Below, in pieces: positions 1 to 6,905 of a DNA stretch of 12,697 nt. The stretch is from Halomonas halophila (GTDB taxonomy: Bacteria; Pseudomonadota; Gammaproteobacteria; Pseudomonadales; Halomonadaceae), in the NCBI GenBank assembly GCA_002433675.1, contig DJIP01000171.1, positions 1-12,697 on the forward strand, in the 5' to 3' direction. The notes beneath the pieces were generated by a model, which was given only the letters and a program-made list of their open reading frames with translations, ran no database searches and was not told the origin of the DNA. Within the stretch, counting starts at the first letter, position 1, and each line of letters opens with the position of its first letter. Both the position numbers and the translations under genes were made by a program.

Positions 1-1
1 G

Positions 2-547
2 GTCCCGCTGGCCTCGGCGGAGCGTTGGCAGCTGGCCGGAGAGCCGGTCGAGCAAGGGCGGGACGAGAACGGGGGCGTCGAACGAGACTGGCTCGACTGG
101 GCCGCACGCCAGTTGCCGGGAGAGCTGGGCCCGGTGGTCCAGGACCCGGCCAGCGGTCGCTGGCGCCTGGCGGGATTCGAGCAGGGACGTTTGTGCTGGT
201 GGCTGATGGTCGGCCCGGTCAGTGAACTGCCGGGGCTTGGCTGGCTGTGCGAGCGCTTCGACGAGGCCGTACGTGGCGAGGCCATGGGGCAGCAGCATCG
301 GCGGCGGGTGCTGGCGGCCTGTCATGACGGCGCCGCCGACCAGGGGCCGATCGTGTGCAGTTGCCATCAGGTGGGGCGCACCCCGATCCAGCGGGCGATT
401 CGTGCCGGCGACGACAGTGTCGAGGCGCTCGGCGCGCGATTGGCCTGCGGCACCCAGTGCGGCAGTTGTATTCCCGAATTGAAGAGTCTGGTGGAAGAGG
501 AGAAGAGCCGTGGTCGCATCGAGCGTACACAACCCCTGTCGGTCTAG
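2..547 (+). CDS. nasA: Assimilatory nitrate reductase catalytic subunit, C-terminal part (5' end outside window)
   Basis: Only the last 181 residues are present; the reading frame is open from the left edge of the window. The visible part covers the end of the molybdopterin-dinucleotide-binding region (a stretch reading GRWRLAGFEQGRLCWWLM is typical of NasA tails). A BFD-like [2Fe-2S] domain follows, with cysteine codons at 356 and 362 (C-x-C) and at 446, 458 and 467 (C-x3-C-x2-C). In NasA-type enzymes this domain takes part in electron transfer to the Mo-bis-MGD centre, where nitrate is reduced to nitrite in the cytoplasm. The next gene starts inside this one (38-bp overlap) and makes a siroheme precursor, which fits a nitrate/nitrite assimilation operon whose nitrite reductase lies upstream, out of view. 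A related BFD-bearing molybdo-oxidoreductase is possible but less likely given the neighbour. Confidence 0.85.
   Translation, partial: VPLASAERWQLAGEPVEQGRDENGGVERDWLDWAARQLPGELGPVVQDPASGRWRLAGFEQGRLCWWLMVGPVSELPGLGWLCERFDEAVRGEAMGQQHRRRVLAACHDGAADQGPIVCSCHQVGRTPIQRAIRAGDDSVEALGARLACGTQCGSCIPELKSLVEEEKSRGRIERTQPLSV
498..502 (+). promoter_or_regulatory. Ribosome binding site of the cobA-type gene
   Basis: AGGAG lies inside the 3' end of nasA, 7 nt before a GTG codon at 510. This supports the GTG start and the 38-bp overlap with nasA over later in-frame TTG codons, and it points to translational coupling. Confidence 0.65.
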
Positions 548-1493
548 TGGCCGGCTGAGTCAGCGTGCCAAGGCAGGCGCCACGCCCTGGCTGGCACGTC
601 GCCTTGACGGGTTGTCGACGTTGCTGGGGCGATTGGCATGGCAAAGCCAGCATTGGGCCGACCGACTGGCGTCCCGACCTGGTGGCAGCGGCACTGGCCA
701 GCTGTCAGGTGGCGCCGTAGGTTGGGTCGCGCTGGTGGGGGCGGGCAGCGGCGCGGGGGAGTTGCTGACGCTCCAGGCGCTGGATCGGATCGAACGCGCC
801 GACGTGGTGGTCTATGACCGCCTGGTAGGGCCCGAGGTGCTGGCGATGATACCCGCCGGCGTCGAGCGCCACTATGTCGGCAAGGCCAGGGGACATCACA
901 GCGTTGACCAGGCGCAGATCGGCACCCTGCTGGTGGCGCTGGCGCGCCAGGGCAAGGCGGTGGTGCGCCTCAAGGGCGGCGATCCAGGCATCTTCGGGCG
1001 CCTCGGGGAAGAACTCGACGCCCTGGACGAGGCCGGCATTGCGCGTGAGATCGTGCCTGGCATCTCGGCGGCGGCCAGCGCCTGCGCCGCCATGGGGATT
1101 CCGCTGACCGATCGCGGCCACGCCCAGAGCCTTCGCCTGATTACCGCCCAGCAGTGTCGCGAGGGGGGCGAGCCGGACTGGGCATCGCTGGCCCACCGCG
1201 ACGAGACCCTGGTGTTCTACATGGGGCTTAACAAGCTCAGCGCGATTACCCGCGGCCTGCGTGGGGCGGGGCTGCCACAGGACTGGCCGGTGATGCTGGT
1301 GGCCAACGCCAGTCTTCCCGAGATGGCCGCGTTGGTGGGTACACTGGGCGATATCGATCAGTGCCTAGCGGAGAACCCCTTGCCATCCCCCTGCCTGATC
1401 ATCGTCGGCGGCGTGGTGTCGCGGGTCGCGACAAGCACGGCGGCAACGGCATCATTGCAGACTTTACGAGAGGTCTGCGACGCCAGTCGCTAG
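510..1493 (+). CDS. cobA: Uroporphyrinogen-III C-methyltransferase (SUMT), siroheme branch
   Basis: A 327-residue protein starting at GTG. SUMT transfers two methyl groups from S-adenosylmethionine to uroporphyrinogen III, giving precorrin-2, the precursor of siroheme and cobalamin. The family signature starts near residue 72: the SAM-binding loop GAGSGAGELLT (77-87), YDRLV (102-106), GKARGHHS (124-131), VRLKGGDPGIFGR (152-164) and VPGISAA (182-188), then IPLTDRG (197-203). The catalytic core of about 250 residues is complete. The first 70 residues are an Arg/Ala/Gly-rich extension absent from short CobA proteins. In the SAM loop, the usual Pro-Gly-Asp is Ser-Gly-Ala. The protein lacks the CysG dehydrogenase/ferrochelatase part, so those steps need another enzyme. 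The position after nasA suggests siroheme supply for assimilatory nitrite reductase. Family assignment is firm; the symbol follows common use for such neighbours. Confidence 0.92.
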   Translation: MVASSVHNPCRSSGRLSQRAKAGATPWLARRLDGLSTLLGRLAWQSQHWADRLASRPGGSGTGQLSGGAVGWVALVGAGSGAGELLTLQALDRIERADVVVYDRLVGPEVLAMIPAGVERHYVGKARGHHSVDQAQIGTLLVALARQGKAVVRLKGGDPGIFGRLGEELDALDEAGIAREIVPGISAAASACAAMGIPLTDRGHAQSLRLITAQQCREGGEPDWASLAHRDETLVFYMGLNKLSAITRGLRGAGLPQDWPVMLVANASLPEMAALVGTLGDIDQCLAENPLPSPCLIIVGGVVSRVATSTAATASLQTLREVCDASR

Positions 1494-1504
1494 TGGCTGG
1501 CATC
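1479..1504. terminator. Possible hairpin between convergent cobA and LysR genes
   Basis: GCCAGTCG (1482-1489) can pair with TGGCTGGC (1494-1501), using two G-T wobbles, around a 4-nt loop that holds the cobA stop codon. GA/TC can extend the stem outward past one mismatch. No T-run follows on either strand, so it is not a classical intrinsic terminator. It is proposed only because the two convergent genes are 22 bp apart and need some transcript end here. Confidence 0.25.
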
Positions 1505-1515
1505 CTGATCGCCGC

Positions 1516-2442
1516 TCAGGGGGCAGGCACTGTCTTCAACGTCGACGGAGCTTCTGCCTGGGCAGCCTCTTGAAGCATGTCCCGCAGCGCTGATGCGGCG
1601 GCGGACAGCGGTGCACGGCGGCGGTAGAGGATGCCGAGCCGACGTGGCAGGCTCGGCGACACTAGGACACGGTGGTCCAGGCCCACCGTGGAGATCAGGC
1701 GCAGGCTCAGAGACGGCAGTACGCTAATGCCCAGGCCCGCCGCCACCATGCGACCCACCGTGGCAAGTTGCCCCGCTTCGCACTGCAGATCCAGTGATCC
1801 TCCGATGTCGGCCATCACCCGATCAATCTCCTGGCGAGAGCTGGACTGGCGGTGAATGCCGATGAATGGATGATCCATCAAGACCCGCCAGGGGACCTTG
1901 TCCAGCGCCAGCAGAGGATGCCCCAAGGGACAGATCACCACATTGTGATCAGAGACGATCGGCTGAAAGTCCAGGTCGTCGGCGCCCTGGGGTTCGACCG
2001 ACAGGCCGAAGTCAGCACGCTCTTCTCGAACCAGAGCGGCGACCTCATCGGCGAGAACGTCATGCAGGCTCAGCTTGATCTGAGGATAGCGGTGGCGAAA
2101 GTCGGCGATGACGCTGGGCAAGAGTCCGCCGGCCAGAGTCGGCAGCGCTGCGACGGTGATCTTGCCGCGGCGCTTGGAGAACATGGCTTCCAGGTCATCG
2201 AGCGCATCCTTCCAGTCACCGAGAAGGCGCAACGCTACCGGAAGAAAGTCCCTGCCTTCAGGCGTCAGCACCAACTGCCGAGCATCGCGGCTGAACAGCA
2301 GACCACCCACCTGGGATTCCAGATTGCGCAGGGCAATGGAGATCGCCGGCTGGGACCGGTGCAGTCGTTCGCTGGCCTGGGACAGCGAGTGAGACTGGGC
2401 CACGGCGACAAAGGCCTGCAACTGCTGGATGCTGGGTTTCAT
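1516..2442 (-). CDS. LysR-family transcriptional regulator
   Basis: A 308-residue protein, the usual LysR-type length. Residues 1-62 form the winged helix-turn-helix: QLQAFVAVAQ, then SLSQASERLHRSQPAIS around residues 19-35, and LE at 41-42, the classic LysR recognition helix and start of the linker helix. Residues from about 95 to 295 form the periplasmic-binding-protein-like effector domain, starting near ITVAALPTLAGG and ending with a hydrophobic GISVLPSLSLRL segment. The gene is divergent from the TRAP/AtuA-like operon, the normal arrangement for a LysR regulator that controls its neighbour and itself. The effector is probably the transported compound or a catabolite, which is inference. 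No good Shine-Dalgarno precedes the ATG, and the upstream DNA is strikingly AT-rich compared with the gene. It is convergent with cobA, so a role in nitrate assimilation is less likely. Confidence 0.9.
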   Translation of the reverse strand: MKPSIQQLQAFVAVAQSHSLSQASERLHRSQPAISIALRNLESQVGGLLFSRDARQLVLTPEGRDFLPVALRLLGDWKDALDDLEAMFSKRRGKITVAALPTLAGGLLPSVIADFRHRYPQIKLSLHDVLADEVAALVREERADFGLSVEPQGADDLDFQPIVSDHNVVICPLGHPLLALDKVPWRVLMDHPFIGIHRQSSSRQEIDRVMADIGGSLDLQCEAGQLATVGRMVAAGLGISVLPSLSLRLISTVGLDHRVLVSPSLPRRLGILYRRRAPLSAAASALRDMLQEAAQAEAPSTLKTVPAP

Positions 2443-2448
2443 AAATTT

Positions 2449-2476
2449 ATTAAAACGTTTCCAAAAAACTATTCAA
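2449..2476 (-). promoter_or_regulatory. Candidate sigma-70 promoter of the LysR gene
   Basis: On the minus strand, TTGAAT (2476-2471) and TTTAAT (2454-2449) are separated by 16 bp; the -10 matches the consensus at 5 of 6 positions. Transcription would begin within a few bases of the ATG at 2442, so the mRNA would be leaderless or nearly so, in line with the missing Shine-Dalgarno. Chance matches are common in AT-rich DNA. Confidence 0.3.
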
Positions 2477-2480
2477 TAGT
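2468..2480. promoter_or_regulatory. 13-bp perfect dyad, candidate operator in the divergent promoter region
   Basis: ACTATTCAATAGT is a perfect inverted repeat around one central C. It lies 26 bp upstream of the LysR start and overlaps the proposed -35 element. Two shorter palindromes, AAACGTTT (2453-2460) and ATAAATTTAT (2441-2450, running into the LysR start codon), lie beside it. A dyad in this place is what a self-regulating LysR protein would bind. Its symmetry axis does not give an ideal T-N11-A LysR box, so the binding protein is uncertain. Confidence 0.35.
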
Positions 2481-2512
2481 CAAAAGGTGGTGGCGAGACC
2501 ATGCTCAGGATG

Positions 2513-2631
2513 TCGCCTTCCCGCAGAGGCAGGCGAAGGGCTCGCGGTGGCGTTGGTCCACAGCGCCGGTTCACTGCTCCAGTGCCGCGAGCCCAGCACC
2601 ACGGTCAACAACAACATGCCCTTTGAAGGGC
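2513..2631 (+). ncRNA. Candidate structured 5' leader of the TRAP/AtuA-like operon
   Basis: Several nested inverted repeats are visible. Hairpin A pairs TCGCCT (2513-2518) with AGGCGA (2531-2536). Next comes a three-way junction. Its closing stem is GGGCTCGCGG (2538-2547) with CCGCGAGCCC (2585-2594), 10 bp without mismatch. Its first arm is GGCGTTG (2549-2555) with CAGCGCC (2561-2567), 7 bp with one G-U and loop GTCCA. Its second arm is CACTG (2572-2576) with CAGTG (2580-2584), loop CTC. A last hairpin, GCCCT (2618-2622) with AGGGC (2627-2631), ends one base before the Shine-Dalgarno. AGCCC (2590-2594) of the closing stem could instead pair with GGGCT (2628-2632), so two exclusive states are possible. 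It matches no riboswitch class I know. High GC makes short hairpins common; the 10-bp stem with two nested arms is less easily chance. Confidence 0.35.
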
Positions 2632-2632
2632 T

Positions 2633-2636
2633 GGAG
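2633..2636 (+). promoter_or_regulatory. Ribosome binding site deciding the TAXI gene start
   Basis: GGAG lies 6 nt before the ATG at 2643. It fixes the start there, just before a clear signal peptide, and argues against in-frame upstream codons such as the ATG at 2616, which lacks such a site. Confidence 0.6.
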
Positions 2637-2642
2637 AACGCC

Positions 2643-3608
2643 ATGAACCGCCGAGTGACCCTGTGCGCGGCCGCCGCCGCGATGATCGCCACATCCACCG
2701 TCTACGCTCAGGACCGATTGCTGATCGGCTCCACGTCCAGTTCCTCAAGCCATTACGGCTACTTTGTCGCCGTCAACCAGATCATCAACGAGCACCTGGA
2801 GGGTGTCAGTTCCTCGGTGGCCGAGACCGGCGCTACGGTCGACAACTTGCGTCGTCTGAGCCGCGATCAGATCGACATGGGGCTGGTCACGACCAACACC
2901 GGCTACCAGGCCTACTCCGGCACCGGCGAATACGCCTCTCGGCCGGTCGATACCCGTCTATTGTGGGTCTACACCGTGGCGCCCCAGAACGTGGTGATGC
3001 GCCAGGACGCCGGCGTCGAGGAATTCGCCGATCTGGACGGCGTGCGCTTGAACCCGGGGATTACCGGATCGTCCACCGAGGCAACCTCCGAGGCGGTCTT
3101 CGCCACCCTCGGCATCGCGCCCGACTATGTTCGAGGGTCCACCAGCGACGTGGTGGACTCGATCAAGGACGCGCGCATCGCCGGCTACGTAAAGTCTGGC
3201 GTCGGCGAACGCCTGGACGGTTCCAGCCTGGATATCGCGACCTTCACCGACGTCGCCGTGCTGTCGCTTGATCAGGCCCAGGCCGACACCCTGCGCGAAC
3301 AGATGCCCGAACTGGCGGTGGTGGACATCCCGGCGGGCGCTGCCGAGGGCATCCCTGCTTACACCACCTGGGCGTTTGGCGTCGCGGTCCATGCTTCACC
3401 GTCACTGGACGAGCAGACGGCCTATGAGATCGTCAAGGCGGTGATGGAGAACCCCGAGCCTCAGGTCAATGCCTTTGGCGCTCTGGAAGGTGCCGATATG
3501 GCGCAGATGACCCTGACGGTCGGCAGTGTGCCGTTGCACGCCGGTGCCGCTCGCTACTACGAAGAGCAAGGGCACGCGATCCCCGAAGCGCTGACCCCCG
3601 CCGACTGA
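2643..3608 (+). CDS. TAXI-family TRAP transporter solute-binding protein
   Basis: A 321-residue periplasmic protein. Residues 1-22 are a Sec signal peptide (basic MNRR, Ala-rich core, cleavage after VYA). The mature part begins LLIGSTSSSSSHYGY and continues with the TAXI-type ligand-binding layout: an N-terminal lobe with NTGYQAYSGTG (85-95) and a second lobe starting near LNPGITGSSTEATSEAV (136-152). In TRAP systems this protein captures a solute, usually a carboxylate, and hands it to the membrane subunits. Here the usual glycine-rich first loop of TAXI proteins is replaced by five consecutive serines (32-36). Thirteen bases separate its stop from the fused permease gene, and the next two genes are AtuA-like. 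The substrate cannot be read from the sequence; known TAXI ligands such as glutamate or 2-oxoglutarate are only precedents. Confidence 0.87.
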   Translation: MNRRVTLCAAAAAMIATSTVYAQDRLLIGSTSSSSSHYGYFVAVNQIINEHLEGVSSSVAETGATVDNLRRLSRDQIDMGLVTTNTGYQAYSGTGEYASRPVDTRLLWVYTVAPQNVVMRQDAGVEEFADLDGVRLNPGITGSSTEATSEAVFATLGIAPDYVRGSTSDVVDSIKDARIAGYVKSGVGERLDGSSLDIATFTDVAVLSLDQAQADTLREQMPELAVVDIPAGAAEGIPAYTTWAFGVAVHASPSLDEQTAYEIVKAVMENPEPQVNAFGALEGADMAQMTLTVGSVPLHAGAARYYEEQGHAIPEALTPAD

Positions 3609-3621
3609 CCGAGGCCGTCCC

Positions 3622-5532
3622 ATGCTGACACTGCTTTCCCGGGGCCTGGCGTTGTCGCTGGGCGCCTTGATCCTCTATACCTCGGCGTTCGGCGCCTTCG
3701 AAAGCCTGGTCCAGCGCAGTCTGTTTCTGACGCTGGTGCTGCTGCTGGGCTTGACGCTTTATCCCTTGGGTCGGGGCACGTCCTGGCGGCGCATCGGTGG
3801 CGTGGTCGACGTTCTGCTGGCCCTGGGGGTGGTCGTTGCGTGTGTCTACGTGGCGCTGAACCAGCAGCGGATTCTGACCGAACTGCCCTGGGCCACACCA
3901 CGCGACATGGCGCTGTGTGCCGTGCTGGTGGTGACCGTACTGGAACTGTCGCGTCGCGCGATCGGCGCGGTTTTCCCGCTGCTGGTGCTCGGCGGCCTGG
4001 CCTACGCCTGGCTCGGTGCTGCCATTCCCGGGCCGCTGGGCCATCGAGGCTTCGATGTTTTCTATATCACCGAGACTCTCTATCTGGGGGACCTCGGGGT
4101 CTGGGGCATGCTGGTAGGAGTGGCCGCCACCACCATCGCGGCCTTCGTCATGTTCGGCGGCCTGCTTCTGCATACCGGGGGCGGCAACACCTTCATGGAT
4201 ATCGCCCTGCGTATCAGCGGGCGCTCTCCGGGTGGGGCGGCCAAGGTGGCCACCGTGGCCTCGGGGCTGTTCGGCATGGTCAGCGGCAGTGCGGTGGCCA
4301 ACGTCGCCACCACCGGCAATTTCACCATCCCGATGATGAAGCGCCTGGACTATCCGCGCCCCTTCGCGGCTGGGGTCGAGGCGGTGGCCTCCACCGGAGG
4401 CCAGGTGGCCCCACCGATTCTCGGCGCTGCGGCCTTTATCATGGCCGAGATATTGGGCGAGAGTTATCTGCGCATCGCCCTTGCGGCGTTGTTGCCGGCG
4501 GTACTGTTCTATCTGGGTGTGTTCATGACCATCCATCTGGTTGCGCGACGTCGCGGGTTAAGGGTGGTGCCTGCCGAAGACCTGCCGGCCTGGTCAGAGG
4601 TGCTGCGAGCGTCACGTCTGATCCCGATCCTCGCTGCTCTTGGCGGTCTGTTCGCTGGCGTGCTGAGTGGCAAGTCGATCCAGACTGCGGCCTTCTACGG
4701 TATCGCCATGACGGTGATCACTTTCGTGCTGTTCGCCGTGTTGGCGCGGCGCTCGCCGCGTGACATCGTCAGCACCCTGTTCGCCGGTCTCGAAGACGCC
4801 GGTCGCGGCATGGTGATCATTGGCGTGCTCTTGGCGGGTGCCCAGATCCTGGTGGCGATGATCGGCATGACCGGCATCGGCGTCACACTGACCAGTCTGA
4901 TCGTCGACGTGGGCCAGTCCACCATGATCGTGGCCTTGATCGTGGCGCTGGTGTGTCTGATCCTCGGCATGGGGATCCCGACCACCGCAGCCTACGTGCT
5001 GGTGGCCTCGGTGCTGGCACCGGCCCTGACCAGTATCGACGTGGACCCGCTGATCGCCCATCTGTTCGTGTTCTACTACGCCACCCTGTCGGTGATCACA
5101 CCGCCGGTCTGTGTCGCCGTCTTCGTCGCCTCCGGCATCGCCAATACGCCTTGGCTGAAGTCCGCGGTGGAGGCCGTTCGCCTGGCGGCGGCGATCTACG
5201 TGATTCCCTTTCTGCTGCTGGTATATCCGGCCCTGGCCGGCTTTGGTGATGGCATCGACATCCTGTTGGCGGCGAGCCAGGGGGTGGTCTTCGTGCTGGC
5301 CTTCGCGTCCTTGATGTCTCGCGCCGCCTTCACCGGCCGGCCGTGGCTGGACATCCTGGCGTTGGTGGCCCTCATTGCCCTGGCGCTGACACCTGGCTGG
5401 CTATCCACCCTGGCGGCGCTGGTGGGAGTGATCGCGATGTTCGTCTCAAGGCGTCGCCAGCTGGGCAGGCTCGACAGCGCCCATGAACCGGTTGTCGGCA
5501 CCAGCACCCACTCGGAGGAGATCACCCGATGA
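3622..5532 (+). CDS. TRAP transporter fused permease (small and large membrane subunits)
   Basis: A 636-residue inner-membrane protein with many hydrophobic segments. The N-terminal part (about 1-130) corresponds to the small four-helix subunit and the rest to the DctM-like transport subunit, the fused form usual for TAXI systems. Signature motifs: FGMVSGSAVANVATTGNF (217-234) with IPMMKR, EAVASTGGQVAPPILGAAAF (253-272), GMGIPTTAAYVL (449-460) and HLFVFYYATLSVITPPV (480-496). These belong to the two scoop-like halves that form the ion and substrate sites. Such carriers use a sodium or proton gradient to import the ligand delivered by the periplasmic receptor. Extra hydrophobic segments follow residue 545, and the tail is polar. 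GAGG at 3611-3614 is a suitable ribosome binding site. The stop overlaps the next start (ATGA), so translation is probably coupled to the AtuA-like gene. Confidence 0.92.
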   Translation: MLTLLSRGLALSLGALILYTSAFGAFESLVQRSLFLTLVLLLGLTLYPLGRGTSWRRIGGVVDVLLALGVVVACVYVALNQQRILTELPWATPRDMALCAVLVVTVLELSRRAIGAVFPLLVLGGLAYAWLGAAIPGPLGHRGFDVFYITETLYLGDLGVWGMLVGVAATTIAAFVMFGGLLLHTGGGNTFMDIALRISGRSPGGAAKVATVASGLFGMVSGSAVANVATTGNFTIPMMKRLDYPRPFAAGVEAVASTGGQVAPPILGAAAFIMAEILGESYLRIALAALLPAVLFYLGVFMTIHLVARRRGLRVVPAEDLPAWSEVLRASRLIPILAALGGLFAGVLSGKSIQTAAFYGIAMTVITFVLFAVLARRSPRDIVSTLFAGLEDAGRGMVIIGVLLAGAQILVAMIGMTGIGVTLTSLIVDVGQSTMIVALIVALVCLILGMGIPTTAAYVLVASVLAPALTSIDVDPLIAHLFVFYYATLSVITPPVCVAVFVASGIANTPWLKSAVEAVRLAAAIYVIPFLLLVYPALAGFGDGIDILLAASQGVVFVLAFASLMSRAAFTGRPWLDILALVALIALALTPGWLSTLAALVGVIAMFVSRRRQLGRLDSAHEPVVGTSTHSEEITR

Positions 5533-6905
5533 GCTTTCTACTTGGCAGCGGTGCAGGTTTTTCCGGCGATCGCACCGATGCTGCAATTGCCGTGGTGGCG
5601 GAGCTGGCTCGCCGTCGCCAACCTTCTGCACTGGTCTTCGAGACCCTGGGAGAACGCACCTTGGCGGGTGCTCACCGCCGCCTGCGTGACGATCCCGAAG
5701 GGGGCTACGAGCCGTTGATCGAAGAATTGCTCGAGCCGGTCCTCGCCACCTGCCAGGACAATGGCATCGCGATTCTCGGCAACTTCGGCGCCGCCGACCC
5801 CGCCAGCGCCTGCTGTCGTGTGCACACTCTGGCGCGACGACTGGAGCTGGGGTCGCTGGTGGTGGCGGAGGTATTTGGCGATGACGTCCGTGACCGGCTG
5901 GAGATGCTCGATCTGACCCGCTGGGAGGCCGAGTCCAGAGATCTGCCCGAAGCAGGAGCCCTGGTGTCGGCCAACGTCTATCTTGGTGCGGCACCGCTGG
6001 TGGAGGCGCTCGAACTCGGCGCCGAGGTCGTGGTCGCCGGCCGAGTGGCCGATCCGGCGCTGTTTCTGGCCCCTCTGATCAAGCATTTCGGTTGGTCGTG
6101 GGACGACTGGGACCTGCTGGCGGCAGGCACCATGGCGGGGCACCTCGGCGAGTGCGGTTCGCAGGTCAGTGGTGGGTATTTCGCCGACCCTGGGTTCAAG
6201 GACGTCCCGGACATGGCGCGGCTTGGCTATCCGATCATCGAGGTCGAGGCCGATGGTACCCTGGTGGTGACCAAGCCGCCGGGGACCGGTGGGTTGGTCA
6301 CCATCGAGACGGTCAAGGAACAGTTGCTCTACGAGGTACATGACCCCAGTGCCTATCTGACCCCCGATGTGGTGGTGGACCTGAGCAACGTGCGAATCGA
6401 GCAGGTCGCTCCCGACAGAGTGGCGGTGACTGGTATCCGAGGCAAGCCCGCCCCCGACCGATTGAAGACCACCGTATGCCACGATGCCGGCTGGCAGGGA
6501 GAGGCGGAAATTTCCTACGCCGGCCCCAATGCTCTTGAACGGGCCAGGTTGGCCGCCGATGTGCTGCGTGAGCGTCTGAGCTTTCGTGCTCCACAAGATC
6601 TAAAGGCGCGTTTCGACATCATCGGGCACCTCAGCGTCTTCAATGATGACGCGGGCCAACTGACGGGTTCGGGAAACCGTGATGGCGACTACCGCCTGCG
6701 CTTGGCGGTAGAGCATCCGAAGAAGCGTTGGGTCGAACGTGCCACCCAGGAGCTGCTGGCGCTCTACTGCGCAGGACCTGCGGGTGGCGGAGGGGTGCGG
6801 CGACAGTTCCAGCGTCGCTTGCTCAGCTCATCCTATCTGGTGCGTCGCGAGGATATCGTGGCCGGCGCGAGGCTCAAGTCTGCAACCCGAGGAGAACCAG
6901 CATGA
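5529..6905 (+). CDS. AtuA-like protein (DUF1446 family), main domain
   Basis: A 458-residue cytoplasmic protein of the acyclic terpene utilisation AtuA / DUF1446 family. Visible family motifs: GSGAGFSGDR (6-15), GNFGAADP (84-91), GRVADPALFL (171-180), GHLGECGSQVSGGYFADPGF (204-223), KPPGTGGLVT (249-258), YEVHDPSAYLTPDVV (268-282) and GIRGKPAPD (302-310). AtuA is required for acyclic terpene (citronellol/geranyl-CoA) breakdown in Pseudomonas, but its exact reaction has not been settled to my knowledge. Many relatives sit beside transporters, with no terpene genes. Here there is no geranyl-CoA carboxylase or acyl-CoA dehydrogenase in view, so terpene use should not be assumed. The protein lacks the roughly 110-residue C-terminal domain of full AtuA, which is encoded by the next gene. 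It is coupled on both sides by ATGA overlaps. Confidence 0.88.
   Translation: MSFLLGSGAGFSGDRTDAAIAVVAELARRRQPSALVFETLGERTLAGAHRRLRDDPEGGYEPLIEELLEPVLATCQDNGIAILGNFGAADPASACCRVHTLARRLELGSLVVAEVFGDDVRDRLEMLDLTRWEAESRDLPEAGALVSANVYLGAAPLVEALELGAEVVVAGRVADPALFLAPLIKHFGWSWDDWDLLAAGTMAGHLGECGSQVSGGYFADPGFKDVPDMARLGYPIIEVEADGTLVVTKPPGTGGLVTIETVKEQLLYEVHDPSAYLTPDVVVDLSNVRIEQVAPDRVAVTGIRGKPAPDRLKTTVCHDAGWQGEAEISYAGPNALERARLAADVLRERLSFRAPQDLKARFDIIGHLSVFNDDAGQLTGSGNRDGDYRLRLAVEHPKKRWVERATQELLALYCAGPAGGGGVRRQFQRRLLSSSYLVRREDIVAGARLKSATRGEPA
6890..6894 (+). promoter_or_regulatory. Ribosome binding site of the small AtuA-related gene
   Basis: AGGAG lies within the end of the preceding gene, 7 nt before the ATG at 6902. 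It shows that the small domain is translated as a separate protein, not by frameshifting. Confidence 0.6.

Noticed and set aside
2538..2594. Known riboswitch (purine, TPP) or hammerhead ribozyme
   Set aside because: The junction lacks the conserved unpaired bases of those classes, having only one, four and zero joining bases.
2487..2642. Extension of the TAXI protein to a start at 2487
   Set aside because: It would put 52 non-conserved residues before a perfect signal peptide; the ribosome site at 2633-2636 supports 2643.
1852..2646. 264-codon open frame on the plus strand opposite the LysR gene
   Set aside because: Antisense to an intact LysR protein; the product resembles translated antisense, not a family.
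3466..4536. 356-codon open frame on the minus strand opposite the TAXI and permease genes
   Set aside because: Its product is Gln/His/Arg-rich with no domain or signal. It lies antisense to clear TRAP motifs and is a typical GC-rich shadow frame.
5538..6596. 352-codon open frame on the minus strand opposite the AtuA-like gene
   Set aside because: No recognisable family and low-complexity composition; the plus strand carries well-known DUF1446 motifs throughout.
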